Positions 1-46,530 are shown, counted from the stretch's first letter. The stretch: 64,000 nucleotides of DNA from Tubulanus polymorphus (GCF_964204645.1 NC_134030.1:6322278-6386277); one strand, 5' to 3'. Made by a program: numbers and translations. The notes: generated by a model not told the origin, from the letters alone.

Positions 1-2046
1 GAAGTCTTTGAAAATGGGAAGTTTACACATTTTATAACAAACTTTATGAAAATACTTTAGGCCCATCTACATGAGAGTAATGATCCTTTATTTTCAATCT
101 ACAGGGGGGAAAAGTTCAGGCCTCTGCAATGTGAAACTTAGGGGTATGGAAAATTTATTATCTGGGTATGGAAAATGAAATTGGGAAACCCAAAAGAACC
201 CTGTTTATACATATACATACAATATAAACTTTATTTATTTATTCATTCCGTGCAAATTTACGCAAACTATTGTTATGTCCATCCATATTCGAAATCCATC
301 CAATACTGTCTTATTCAACATTCCAGAAGCATGCTTTCAATAACCATTTCCATATTTGTTCATATTTCCTTGAATTTGAAAATCAATCTACACACACCAG
401 GTACTACTCTGCTATTTCACAATTTGTAGTTCATGGCGATTTATTATTATTCTTGAACCGTGAATATTCTGCTGCTAAATGAAAAGCAGATCTGTGATTA
501 CGGGATATACACAGGTATTGCTCGTTTTAAAGGGCTTACCGTTAATGCTGGTTTAATATTATGATTCATCGAAATCTAACAAATATAGAATTTGTTATTA
601 CGCCTTGCTTCCCCTGATGTACATTTATTATGATATAACAAAAACGTTTGCCTAGTGGGTATAATTGTATATTTTTGCTGGTTGCATACTTTATATTTCA
701 AGATTCTACGTGACATAACGTACGTTTCTTAAGCCCTCTGTATTTTGATTGATTTCCTCCTTTGAACTTAGAATAGAATCAATTCAAGAGTTCAAATATT
801 TTGAAAAAAACTGCGCGTTGGATTGGATTGCTGCATGCACACATTCGAACTCTGAATACCTACTGATGTATGATGAATTTGTGGCCAATGGATAAAAAAA
901 GATGTGTTATACATATAAACAAACAATCATTAAAGGTGGTTTAAGGAAATGATTTAGAACGAGTCTTTTGTAAATAAATATTGATGAGGCTTTTTGTATG
1001 AGTTTTATATATTTATCTAGCTGTAAAAATGAAAAACGTATCATAACGTATTAGTTTTAAACATTTATTTATATCTATCAATATTTGTGTCTCGAGACTA
1101 ATCGACAATGAAAATGACTGCAGTTAAGAGAATGTTTTAAGCTTGAAATTGGTCAATATTGAGTTGTTACTAATCTAATCCATCCTTTCTCTATGAGATT
1201 CCGTCACATAGTTTTTGCAGTCTTAAACCTTTATTCTCAATTCTATTCAAATCTTTGTATTAAATTATTTAAATTATCAATAGTTTTCATTAATTTGTAA
1301 TATGATTTTTTCCTAAGCGCTTCGATCATTGGAAATCATTATGATTCAATTCTATGTATTGTACAGGTTTTATAAGGATACTTTCTGTTATGATGCACAG
1401 AAATAATAAAAATATTTTACATTTTATACTCAAAATATAGAAATTTTTGTTGTGTATAGGCTTCAGCTTTTACACTGCATACTGCAGCCATATTCATAAA
1501 TCCTCAGTTAGCGTAGTTTCTTGGTAAGTGGCTGTCCGTAAAAGACGTCCAAGGTCGATGGGGTTTGTGAACTGTTTGATTCATAACTATACTATGAGGG
1601 ACAGCAGCGCATATCCTAAGTGGCCTGTGCAGGGTTAATAGCACTTTACAGCACTTTCGTGAAAAGCACAGATCGGGACCTTATATTTTCTTAGACTTGC
1701 TACAAACCATGCTGGGGGTTTTTTGTCCGAGAATGAACCATGCATGCGATATCGAAATGAAAACTAACTAACAAACTTTCAATATCAGAAGATAATGTTA
1801 TTGGTATCACATTATTTATCTTCATACATTCTCACATCTTCATACAATTTTCGTGTATAAATGAAAAAGGATAATAGCTACTACCATAAAAGTACATGCG
1901 TAAGTAACTGACAAGATTCATTAAAGAGATAAAAAACTGTTCATATCACCTTTGCTAAAACAATAAAACTGAATTACATAAATAAAATATTTATAAAATA
2001 CTAACATCAAGATTTTAGTACTAAAATATTCTTGTGTAAATCGATT
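1..2046. other. AT-rich region downstream of the SLC49A4-like gene
   Basis: No open reading frame with recognisable protein similarity and no splice-consistent exon was found on either strand. The part next to 2047 should contain the 3' UTR of the minus-strand transporter gene; I could not fix its polyadenylation site by eye. Nothing else is supportable here. Confidence 0.5.
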
Positions 2047-5000
2047 TCACGCAACTGAATGATTCCCGATTTTTTGGTCATCACTTTGATCGTTTTCACT
2101 ATCATTTTCGCTAACGTTGACATCTTTTTTGTGAGCGATTGAATCGATGCGAAGACGTTTATAGTCGACTTTGCAGAGTAGTAACATCACAGGAGATAAA
2201 ACAGTTGATGCCATGAACAACCAATTCATCCACATGGTACCTGAATGAAAACATTCTCAAAACGTGTTATCATTTATTTTTTACAACAGACTCAAAAATA
2301 CAAATAAAATCACAGGTACTCGCGGGTTACCCACCTAAATTCAGGCCCGGTATGGCAGGAATGAGCAAAAACAGCAACGCGATAACATTCAAACCGACGA
2401 TAGGAATGATCATCGAAACGCCTTCGTTGACGGGATGACTCAGCTCGCAAGTCACCTCGTATATCAACGGCATCGTGCTCATTAGAAACACTCCTAACAT
2501 TATCACAGAAATATAAACAGTAGCTGAAAATAAAACAATTGCACGTTATCAACATAATTTGATAGCTGAAAATTAGATTCCAAGTAAGAGGAAGCTCAAG
2601 GATCGAGACTCAATTTAAACCTACTATAATAGACCGGTATATATCCAGCACACTGTAGTGTGAACCAAACAACCATCACTGCCCCAAAACTATTACCAAC
2701 TACCATTATGCTTTTAAAATGACCTTTAAAGTAAGTATCAGCAATCCTGCAAACATCAAGAAATACGTTTCATTTCAACTAGACATGGATGAAAATCTAC
2801 ACGAAACGAATGCTTAATTTCACAGTTACGCTCAAACTTACGCTCCAACTCCTACTCCGAGTATATTTCCAAATATAACATTCAAAAACATCATCATTCC
2901 AACTTCGGTCTGAAATTAAACATTGATCATTTTTATTTGCCGCCAGAAGTCAAAAATCCAAAGACTTTCACTGATCCACCTCACACTACGCGGACAAATT
3001 TAAATAGAAGGTACACTGAAACTATGTAGGTACCTGTTTAATGCCAAGCGTTTTCAGATTCACTTCCAGCATAGCGTACCAGCCAATATAAACACCCATC
3101 GGTACCTGAGATGCGACTACAAACAGCCAGTATTGACGATGCCTGAAAAATATGCGAACATTATTCCAAGCTACAGATCAAAAGCAGATAGCTGCAATAA
3201 GTAAAAACATTGAATTGTTAGGATTCAGAACGCTAAATATCTCATGAGAAGATATTTAGCCTTCTGCAAAACCTTAACATCCATCCACGATTATAAGAGA
3301 TCTCACCGTATAAGAGATTTGATAGCCTCTTTGAAAGGTATACTATCCATCGATGCGGATAAACTCGGCGGCATTGGAGGTTTATTAGGAAAGTATATGA
3401 GGGATGCAAGGAACAAAGCCGTCCCAGCAGCCATATCTAATTAAAGGAAAAGAAAAAACTGAATTAAAAGCCAGTGGTGTATACGAATATCCTTGATACA
3501 TGTAAGCGATCTTTCTGCAAGTCACAGTTTCTTAGGTGGAGTAGACCAAATTGGCATGAATCCAACCAAAGGCCACCGGTAACTGTCGTTTACCTAGTTG
3601 TCATCAGTAAGAATTGAATAAAGAATAGTGGCAAACAAGGCAACTTACGTATGTAGAGAACTATCATGATTTCGTCAAATTGTTTCTTAATCTCGGCATC
3701 TGGAAGATGTAAATATACTTATGAATGGCAGACCAGGGGTCGGTTTTATAGACCGGTATTAACTAAGTTATGAAATGAGTTAACTACTTGGCTACTAGGT
3801 TTAAGTTAGTACCAGTCTATCAAACTGGTGCCTGGTATTCCGTTAGTCCAGATAGAGTTATTAAATGAGGACTGACCTGTTCTATTGCTATGTTTGCTGA
3901 AAATGAAAAGAAATAATCTGTAATGATATTATTCACAACTTTACAAATTTATCTTATCAAAAGATCAGAGTGAAGATTACCTCCAGTGAGCTGGATGAGT
4001 TAAGTTGAATTCGGATACAATATAGGGACCTGAAAATTATTTTAAGAACCATGAGATTGATCTATGTACTGAGAGTTAACAAATTAGTGTAGCTTTTTGT
4101 AGCATTAAGTTTTCAATGGGATAGGCTGAAAAATGCAGCCTAGTAGACTGACCCAGTATCGATTGTAAAGCAGCACCGAGTGGATTACACATAGAACTGA
4201 TAGCTGTAGCTGTAGTACGCTGATTCACGGGGAACCAAACAGAAGAGACTAGAGCAGGAGCAATCTGACCAAAACTCAACGTTAAACCATTTAACAGCTG
4301 ACCGATATTCAATGCCCTGAATTAGAATGAAATCAGAAACAAAAAATGTAACAAAGAAAAATTGACAGTAAAATCTCAATTCGTGTGTGAAAAAAATGTA
4401 ATCACAGTCCTTCTAAGGTTTTCGTACCATGGCAGAGTCTCTCTAAGGGAGGATAGGACGTAAAACTAGGGGTCCAGGGACACCATGCCCACTTGGGAAG
4501 TGGTTTCCAATGCTCAACAATCTAACAATTTCAATATTCAACGCCCGTGGTGACCATATACAAAAGCCAATGACCTTGAAACTCACTACAATCATAGAAC
4601 ATGTCAACAGCTACTTAAGTCCCAAGTGGGCTAAAAATGAATTAAATGTAATGATGGCTTGATAAACGAATCTACTTTTCAATGAAGGAAAAATTTAAAA
4701 ATCTATAACTCGTTCATTTACCATTTATAGAAGTCAGGGTTGATACCAACAAACAATCGAATTCCGGCACTGAGAAATATTAAACCTGAGCTCACAACCA
4801 TTGATATCCTTAAGCCTGTAATGATACATCATTTAATTAAACTGAAGGTTCACTTTCAATTTACGAATATCTAATTTTTATAATCGATTAAATAGATCAC
4901 TCACATACCTAGATAATCAGAGGCCCAACTAAAGGGGATCACAGTCAAAAGAAAACCGATAGGACCCCAGTTTGAAAGCAGCGCTATTTCACCATCGGTC

Positions 5001-5878
5001 ATATTGAAAACATCTTCGGTCGAATGAGCAATTGGTCCCCAAGTTCCCCAAACAGCTCCATTCATGAAGCACATCAGCGAAAATAGAAACAAAACATAAC
5101 TGCAAAAAACAACAATGAAAACATATAAGACGGTAAATACCACGTAAAGACCACGTCTCAAAGGATCAATACATGTAGTTTAGTTTAGTAGAACAGCATA
5201 TCTAATATGCCGCAGTAAACTAGCATTCTAACAGAAAGTCAGTTCCGGTAACCTAATGGTTGGTGTAAGCGTTAATAATCGGATGATGGGCTTCCCTAAA
5301 CTGAACCACAGATATACTGACTAACAGTGAATATGACTGATAATAAACGGCAGTGGTTATTTAGCCAAACAAGTCGTTTTAAACCTCTTGTAAGTCATAC
5401 TTCCTCAAATTGCAATTTAGAAAATCCTGTGGCAGCCCGCTAAGGTATCTGATAGCTGTCGGTTTCCCTGTTTTCCTTGGCCTTAGGTTTTTATAGGCTA
5501 CATTTCATACAAAATTGTATGGGGTCAAATATCTGCAAGCAAAATAAAATTGTCGTCTACGTACAATCTTCTTTTGTACGGTTTTAAACCGAGACTGTCA
5601 GCTGTCACGACGACTTCATCAGGTGACGTTGTGCTATAATGTCGTGTTGTTATCAACGGCTCCCTATCTTCAGCGTTTACAACCAGATCTCTGGAGAACG
5701 TACGGCGCAAAGTTGGCACGCTCGACCTGCGGAACCTCTTCATGTCCCGGCTTCGGTCAGGAAGTGGTGGTAATCTGCTAGATGATGGCGAAAACTGATC
5801 GTGCTGTTCGTCATCATCGTCATCATCATTTTGATCGGGGATGATATCATCACGAGATGCGGGTGGGTATTCAGCCAT
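2047..5878 (-). CDS. SLC49A4: SLC49A4 (DIRC2)-like lysosomal MFS transporter, 13 exons
   Basis: Coding exons in transcript order (high to low): 5878-5565, 5099-4909, 4815-4722, 4316-4153, 4029-3981, 3896-3877, 3699-3649, 3436-3307, 3142-3034, 2909-2842, 2746-2625, 2523-2335, 2240-2047. All junctions are GT/AG, phases match, and the total is 1695 nt (564 residues plus stop). The translation tracks human SLC49A4/DIRC2 from memory: VWGTWGPIAHS and ALLSNWGPIGFL in the first helices, GQLLNGLTLSFGQ and RTTATAISSM near helix 4, PLIYEVTCEL late, and a C-terminal WMNWLFM segment. The family is a 12-helix major-facilitator transporter of the lysosomal membrane, reported as a proton-driven pyridoxine exporter. 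The 104-residue cytosolic N-terminus has a six-Asp run and EDREPLI (residues 70-76), matching the acidic-dileucine lysosomal sorting signal of the human protein. The chosen ATG (5876-5878) is the first in frame; the frame upstream only offers TTG. The donor of exon 1 was chosen at 5564 because it alone keeps phase and homology (KRRFYVLFLFSL). Confidence 0.93.
3733..3835. mobile_element. MITE-like element in an SLC49A4 intron
   Basis: The two ends are inverted copies: the 32 bases inward from 3733 match the reverse complement of the 32 bases ending at 3835 at 25 positions, both ends starting CCAGG. The whole unit is about 103 bp, fits inside the intron between the 51-nt and 20-nt exons, and has no coding capacity. 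No clear target-site duplication was seen. Confidence 0.5.
3877..3896 (-). CDS. SLC49A4: 20-nt microexon of the SLC49A4-like gene
   Basis: Flanked by TTTTCAG acceptor and GTCAGT donor on the minus strand. It adds a short stretch (KHSNRT) between the exons encoding HPAHW and AEIKKQF, in the luminal loop after helix 5 where the human protein has a variable segment. Without it the reading frame would break: phase 2 enters and phase 1 leaves, and only its inclusion gives a total length divisible by three. Confidence 0.85.
4482..4632. repeat. Short inverted repeat in SLC49A4 intron
   Basis: A perfect 12-bp inverted pair (GCCCACTTGGGA near 4484 and TCCCAAGTGGGC near 4620) flanks about 125 bp of noncoding sequence in the intron between exons 3 and 4. 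It may be a small transposon relic; no target duplication was recognised. Confidence 0.35.
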
Positions 5879-6961
5879 CACTCTTGAGGTCAATATTTAT
5901 TCTATCCTGCTGAAATTACTAGAAGTGATATTTCTTACAAGCCTCGTAGAAATTTATCGTTTGTTGGTTTTCGCTCAGTAATCCTCAGTCGTTTCTGCTT
6001 TACTGCTCAGCTGATCGGCTCTACGACCTTGAACAATTTAGCATTGTAACGTACATGGCTATTTATCGCCGAGATCAGTTCAAAATGCGGGTGATATTTT
6101 CCCTAGGATAATGACTTGAAACGTCCGACACACATGTAACCTTAACGAGCATTTTCACAGCTTAAGGCTCTATCCATCCAAGATTCATCTTTAGGACAAA
6201 GAAGCAAGGATTTAATCATGTTAATCTAAAAAAAATCATAAAACGAAACTGACGAAATACTAAGATTGCAATCTTATTCTAGGTATGCCATTCTAGAAAT
6301 GAAATCCACATTTTCATGAAATACATGTATCGCCTTCCATCTCAAATTCTGGTCACACCCTTAGGTTTCTGTACAGTTCACTTTTTACAAACATCAATCG
6401 TATCGCCTATCGTAGCGGATTTTCAATGTCCCGCGCTGTTAAGGACCTGTCCACAGTGAAATCGGAAAACAAATTGGAACAGTACCGATAGGCCTTGCTT
6501 AAGGCAAATTGCAAGTTGGTAAGAAATACAGTGGAATTAGTTAATACAACAAGCCATAGCCAAAATACGCTGTGCAGACACTGTACAGGGCCATATTAAA
6601 TTTCATAATATTATGATATATTAGTCATCCGGCCAACGAGGACTGAATAGCAATAATTTATTTGCTCAACTATCAATGAAGTTCCAAAAACATCTGCGCT
6701 ATAAAATACAGGCAGCTGATGGACTAAGACAACGATGCCTAGGACAGAGGCATTCTGCTCTCTCAAAAACGCAGACGTGGACACTGGTTATTTTCCAGTC
6801 AAATGATATAACTCCAGGTAAATAATACTCAAACGCTGTCACCACCGCTAGAACGCGTTGGTTTTCGGTTTTGGAATTTGGAGACTGTCTTGTACCGTCT
6901 TGACCTGCCTCAATCACACTAATATAAGAATCATAGACCTAACTAATTTTGCAGTGTGACT
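5879..6961. promoter_or_regulatory. Divergent intergenic region between SLC49A4 and the PLAT-EGF-VWA gene
   Basis: The start codons of the minus-strand transporter (5878) and the plus-strand extracellular protein gene (6962) face away from each other across about 1.08 kb. No coding exon was found here, so the promoters and 5' UTRs of both genes must lie in it, or noncoding exons lie further away. No individual promoter element can be named by eye. Confidence 0.5.
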
Positions 6962-18409
<11,448 letters not shown>

Positions 18410-18452
18410 ATACGAACGGAACATAGCCAACTGGATGAGTTTTGTTTTCGCA

Positions 18453-18463
18453 AATAAAATAAA
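18453..18463 (+). terminator. Polyadenylation signals of the PLAT-EGF-VWA gene
   Basis: Two overlapping AATAAA hexamers lie 44-54 bp after the stop codon, the expected context for the 3' end of this plus-strand transcript. Confidence 0.65.
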
Positions 18464-20662
18464 TGTATAACGGATCAAACAAGAAGTTTGCAAGGATTTA
18501 TTAGTCGTTGAATTTTTGTTACAGTCTAGTCAAGTTGACTAGGCAGTTTCGATGATGGTCATCTCACTGGTTATTCTTGAACTTGAATCTGGTAAGACTA
18601 AGGGAAATACTTGGCTACTTAATGTTGGTCCTGAAAATCAAACAAGTTAAGATCGATTTTATCAGTAAAGCCCATTTTGGACGCAATTGTCGTAGTATTT
18701 TTGGAGTTGCCTTCAAAAATTTCCTTCAATGACGCATAGAAAATGATCATATCAATAAATCTGTATTCGTCATTTATTATTCACTATATAATAGATTTTC
18801 AATAAACAACAATAAATAATCATTTACAAATTTTAAATCTTTGAAGTTGAAACGGTTTTTTTCACGCACGTGACTAACCGGTGATCACGTGGTATTTAGC
18901 TATACGTATAATTTTTCGTCGGTCGCATTATAATGATATATACACGCGATGATAATCTTCGATAATTAATAATAATAATTAATCATTTAAGGAATTAATC
19001 AATATGACAGACACAGCCTTAACATTTTTAGGTAAATTCGTATCCAGCCAACGATCATTCGTCTCGAATCACAACACTCAATCACACCTCATTCACAGGA
19101 CTTACATTCAAATTATTTAGCGATTAGAAAAGCTTTAGTGGACCAACTTCCACCAAAGTTTGGAGTTAAATGTGGACCCTAGAGTAGAAGATGAAGTTAT
19201 ATTTACTTTAATGGGGGTACCGGCAACGCCATTGTGACAAACAAGGATTCAGCGATGACCCCCCAGGATCGCTAGTGGCACTGGGTTACCGCGCACCAAT
19301 TTCCTTCTACATATCATTTAACTTCGAATCGAGTTTTCTCATGAGTAAATCAATTTTCAGCAAAATCTGCACCATAACACTGAGTGAGGAAGAAAATGAA
19401 TGTTAGATCTTGTTTTCAGATTTGGAAACCTAAAAATCAAATACAAATTTCAATGAAAATGAACTGATTTAAACCTACGAGCAATCATCTCACCGATGAG
19501 AGATTGCTCGTGATTGAGATGATTACACGTAGATTAAACCGACGTTGACTAGGGTAGGGTACCTTCATCAGAGTCGGCAATTTAACTCCAAACTATGTGA
19601 ACTAAGGCCTTGAATCACCAACTAACTAACTAAAACCGGTAAATCATCCTATCCAATCCCTCAAGGTTCGGTAAAATCGTTCATTTTGAACAGCGATGCT
19701 AATTTTTCGTGCAGGGGTTTTATATGCTATTACAGTTAATGAAGAACGCGTAATCTTTATGACAGGAAACTCTAGGATATCATTCGTGAAACTCAGTACT
19801 CTAATATCATTAATAGACGTTTATCCTTTTAAGGAAAGCATATCTAAAAAAGCTCATGGATGTTTTGCAAATTGGAAATCTGCGTGATCTTTTTTACATA
19901 CGACATTTTCCGACTTATAAAAACATGTACACTTTGAGACTGATTACGTATAATCGTGTTCTACGTCAAAAACTCGGTACGTCCACCACCATTTCGTCAT
20001 AACGAAAAACGATTGTTGCCTGACAATCAAAATAGAGAATTGAGCAAGCTTATTACCGATAGAAACCATAATATTGCAAATACAACTGATATTTCAGATT
20101 GATGTTTTTACCCTGGCGTCGGGTAGGCCGGGTTACCCTAGTAAATGAATGTCTTTATGATGATGATATGCCCCTAAACAATTGCTTATAGACTAAGTAT
20201 TGTATGTGTATGTTTTTTTTTTTCGTTTTTGACACAAAACTGTTTTATGGAGGTTACACAAACTTGTCTCTCGAGGGATTTAACTAATTTGAATTAAATA
20301 TAGCTATAATACTCGCAGCGTCAGAAAAATTGCCTGATGTAAACATACAACATTCTTTTATGAATATACCTAAATGTATGATACACTCACTTTGGTGCGC
20401 GATTTAAATTCTATTGGGTAATAATTATGAAGTAAAGGTTAATGAAATGAAGCAAAAGCGTTGTCGGTATATCATCAGATACGGGGGAGCCTCCCACAAC
20501 TTGAGACTTAGATTGGCAATTCTGGCACATAATACTTAAAGATTCATGAAAGCTATTACATAATCAATGCTCATCATATACAATTTTCGTTATTTTCGTT
20601 CATCTATATCGATTGATTTATTCATTCTATTTACAAGCGATTATTTATGAAAATGCGCTCCG
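18464..20662. other. Intergenic region between convergent genes
   Basis: Lies between the 3' end of the extracellular protein gene and the stop codon of the dopamine receptor, so it must hold the receptor's 3' UTR at its right side. No coding exon was found. It contains a foldback repeat at 19468-19539 and short T-rich and A-rich runs. Confidence 0.5.
19468..19539. repeat. Foldback repeat with two alternative hairpins
   Basis: The left arm 19468-19492 pairs with the right arm 19515-19539 as a nearly perfect inverted repeat of 25 bp. Within the left arm, CGAGCAATC (19478-19486) also has a perfect inverted partner GATTGCTCG at 19502-19510, giving a second, mutually exclusive hairpin. Confidence 0.6.
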
Positions 20663-42194
<21,532 letters not shown>

Positions 42195-44934
42195 TGCTTA
42201 TCAATTGTGAATTAGAGCGACACGCAGGGCAATTTCCTCGTTTAAGATTTGTTCTTATCACTGCGTAAATCTTGGCAGCCTAATGCCTTCCGCTGTCGTG
42301 TAGAATGCGCTTCAGTTAAACGGAAGATAGGATGCTACGACGCGGTGGTTTGCCCGAGCGGAAAATGCTCAGTGTGGAAAAAATATTCAGTATTTTCCCA
42401 TCGTATCAATAAATTCGAAACTCAATCAATTCGACCGAGCTCTTTCTAAAAAAAAGATCAGTCCTCTATCTAAATCTCTCGATCTATTTGGTATTTTTTT
42501 CTACCTTATTTGCAGCGGTGAATAGAGGTTTTGTTTTGGTCGAATCAACATCGTGTTCGTTCGGTAAAATTCTGAGATCGTTTGATGTATAATTGATATT
42601 GGACGCAAATGCAGGTGGTAGCTACGGAAAATTAATAAAAAAGATCTCCGTTCGATTCGACGAACCAGCCGAGAGCTATCTACAGCGGACCGACGTCGCC
42701 AGGAATCCGTTTATTTTGTCGAATGAAGGCTTAGATTAATCATTGCCAGGGCGACGGGATTATTTTACCGGTGCAACGGCGAAAACGGCCGTCTTTTCTT
42801 CGTCTGTTCTGTCCAAAGTTTTCTACCTTCTGTCAGCGACAGAAATTCGAACGGAAATTAATGGCGTTTTCCATTCAGTCGAGAGTAATTGGTTTGAAAT
42901 CCGTGTTTTATCATTTACGCGCACCATGGTTTCACTGGCGGGGTTTGAAAGCGCGATTTTCCCGTCTTTTGTGGAGGTTATCACCGAACGGGCAAATTAC
43001 CGAGAAACCAGCACGATGCAAATACATTCCCGCACGTATATATACTATCAGCCATACGCGCAAAATAGCTGATGATAGTCTATCTGTAACCGGTATCGAC
43101 GATCCATAGTCGGAGGGGGTGATTTTCAGTCAATTATTCGCATTTAAATGATTGGCAGCAGATGCGCATTTATGATGACAGCAAAGCGATTCTTACGACG
43201 ATTTTTTGATTATTTCGAAGATAATTAGTTTCTCATGACGCGGCCGTCTCACCGGGGAGCAGAAATATCGGCGAAATGCGAAGCCGTAACCGTTTGATGT
43301 TCTATTTTTTTAATGAAATTCAAAATGCGACGGTTCACGCTGCGAGTTGCTGTTGCAGTCAACATCGGCGTAACACGGATCGACGTAACGATTTGACGAC
43401 CACGAATCGCTTGGATAACCAGAGTCCATTCAAGCGCGTCCAGTCAGCGTTGCGATAAACTTCATTCCTCTCCCAATCGATATGTCTGCGCGGAGCAAAT
43501 CTGAAATGAAAAGCATGAATACGTTTATCGCACGGTGGGATATAGAAAAATCAATTTGCAAAAGCCAATATATCAATAGTGAAGCGGTCTGATGATGACC
43601 GCTTGTATCCTGTAAAAATTAGGTAGATCAGCGGCAATCGATTAAAGCTAGCCATCTTAACCCCTTATCCCAAAATATGAAAAATCGAAGAAAAGTTGAA
43701 GCCTTACACGATTAAATTTTCAAAACTAGAGCGTATAAAATGATTTGGATTCATAAATGCTATCGAAACCTTTCAGGGCGGCACCTGGAGCAACCCCATC
43801 TTGGGCATGGACTATTATGAAACGAAATCGTTTTATAGTCGATGCTTTGACTCAATAACCGTTTTTTTACAAAGGTTCAACCGGTAATTCTAATAGCGAT
43901 ATTTCAACATATTCTGTCGATACAAGAAAGCGGAATATGATGTAAGGTATATTCATAGTCCGCGAGCAGTGTATTGATAAAAGATGCACTAAGAATGTGA
44001 CAGTTTACGTTCATATGTTGTACATAATAATAGTACAGTAAGAACGTTCTCGTTGAATATTGCTTGATTTATATAAACTCGACCGGGACAGAATGTCACT
44101 GTCCTCACTTTAATGGAATATGTGACAGAGAGGAAATGGAGATCGCAGATATCGCCTCAAGAACAATACCCTAATCTCCGTATATTGACCTTATACCGAG
44201 TAATCCAACTGTTTTATGCTATAACCCACTGCGTGGTCAGTTTTTATAATTGTCGTAAGGCGGGCGCAATTGATAAAATTTGTTAGGATGATTGACGAAG
44301 CGGGACCGAGGGTTAATCGAGGTCAGCCCGCAAGCGATTCGGTGATGGAGCTATGGCTGTCAAGAACCGACACCGGAAAATTGATCAAGTGCAACCGCAG
44401 TCGCTGGTAGAGGAAATTGTTCGCCATGTGCACGCTAGCTGGCCGGATCTGAGCTGGAAACATCATTCTCTTCTAGGCAAAAAACACATTCTCTACTCAT
44501 ATATACAGATTTCGATCGGGAAGAATGAAAAAAAAAACCATTGCTACGAATAAGAATGTGGCAGTTATCAGGGTTTCGAATCGCTTCACCTGGGGCGCAC
44601 ACATAACTAATGAATAAAATTCTAAATCCTTCTCACGGTTTTATCATCAGTAGATTGCCTGCTACCTTTTTCGGATATCCGTGTTCTCAATGCGCCATCT
44701 GGATAAACTTAATAATCAGTGCATCGCGTGATATTTCTGCGACTTCGTTGACATTTAGCAGGGTTTCTTTTTCGTGGGTGGCAGGTGCCATTAGGAGAGG
44801 TAACGTGAACAATGTGTGCTATTGAGTCCTAACAGATTTGCTTTGTTCTAAAGAAAGACGTTGCTGTTTATTCAGAACGTATGTGAAAAGAATTCAGAGA
44901 AATATGTATCGGCGATTCCATACTTCTTTATCCG

Positions 44935-45103
44935 TACGCACGTGACGCAGGGAAACATGGAAATAGGAGACAGGAAACATGTTTCAGAGCGGGTGCTGTG
45001 TCGTATGCGTTTACGAGAAACACAGTTTCGGGAAACACTGTTTCCGAGATCAAACATGTTTCATTCCGTATATTTCTGTGTTTCCCGCGTCGACGTGTGC
45101 GTT
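44935..45103. mobile_element. MITE-like palindromic element rich in GAAAC...GTTTC palindromes
   Basis: The outer arms are inverted copies: CGCACGTGACGCAGGGAAAC on the left corresponds to the reverse complement of the right end (about 45070-45103) with small differences. Inside are four short palindromic units of the form (G/C)AAACAnTGTTTC around 44978, 45015, 45031 and 45053. Noncoding. Confidence 0.6.
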
Positions 45104-46530
45104 TGATTTTAAGCCCGCGTGCACGCAATAAACCAGCTATAAATCTCATACGATATAAATATCAGTGATTAACGGGTCATAATTGGGATCCAATTTACAA
45201 GATGTGACATCAGTACGAACTTGTGAATCGCAGGGTCATCGACACACGTCGGCAAATCAAGCGCGATGGAATTCACTTGGCACCGAATGAATTATACGAG
45301 ACTGTCGAAGTTGAAATCTATAGTAGCTAAAAGTCGTATTTGATTTGCGAGGTGTCTCGTTGTTAGTACGGTTTCGCGTTAATGAGAATATAGCATCGAG
45401 TATCGACCTGACAACGATATCGTACAACGCAATTAGTACTATACTAGCCGGCTATATATTTCATTCATAGCCATGAATCGACTTATAGACATTTGCTGCG
45501 GATAATTTAAATGCATGCACGAGACCGTTTTATTATAGTCGCCGAGGGAAAATTCTTGATAAAAACCCCGCAAGAATCGATCGATATAGCCCTGTAAGAT
45601 GCTTTATCTTGGTTATTCATTTTTTCACGTATTTCAATGTTATTACGTGTACTTAGAAATAAGAAATGCCACATAGTTAACAGTCTCTATTCCATTTTTA
45701 TATTCTATTTTTCTTTGGAGGGAGGGATCAGGTAATACCGAAAAAGGCAGATCTATTGAATATAACAATGATATTTGTAAAAAGGGCGATTTTCCAAAAT
45801 TTTTGGGGACGATAACCCTCTTCTCCCCTTTAATTAGTTACGGCCATGCATAAGTTCTGTATATGGAGCGGGCAATAGCCTGGCTGCTTGCCTACTTCTT
45901 CGGAAAGCCGTTTTCTTTCTGGTGTTCTCGATTCTGCAGCGATCTATTTACCCAACTGATGAACGTTAGTGTGGTTTAAGTCACGCTCGTGCGACTCGCA
46001 ATGTTTATCGTCTTCACTTATTGGGTTTTTAACGCCTGTAAATGTCCGCCGTTAATGCAATTATCTGATAAATCCTTGATGTTTGTTTACTCGTACGTCA
46101 TGTCGGCGGCGTGCGTCACACTTAGAACGGCGCGAATTTATAAATTTTTCATCCTCGTCTACGAAGAGATATGTTCTTTGAAACCCGAAACCTTTCGGTC
46201 GATTTGCGCGCGGTAAGCCAAACGTCAATGACATATACATTTAGTCATTCGTATTTCGTATTAGTGGAAAATGTCAAACTCAGAAGGATCAACGGGCACA
46301 AATCAATACTAACAGTTTATGGGTTATATATATTTAAATTCATTTTCGCCTACCTAATAATCTTGGGTTCGTTTCTGTTGTTGACGGTTAGTAATTAATG
46401 AATAAACCCAATACATCTTTGTCGGTGTATTAACCGAAGAAATGCAACAATTAGAAGTAAAAAAATCTAAAGATATTTTCTGTGCATCAACCTCGGGGAC
46501 GGATCCGATGCTAATTTGGAAGGACTTTTC

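Noticed and set aside
2310-2555. Minus-strand 81-codon frame over the penultimate SLC49A4 exon
   Set aside because: It is out of frame; the correct frame of 2523-2335 gives the hydrophobic family sequence and joins both neighbours in phase.
3244-3444. Plus-strand 66-codon frame
   Set aside because: It is the antisense of an SLC49A4 exon (3436-3307) whose minus-strand frame matches the transporter family and keeps splice phase.
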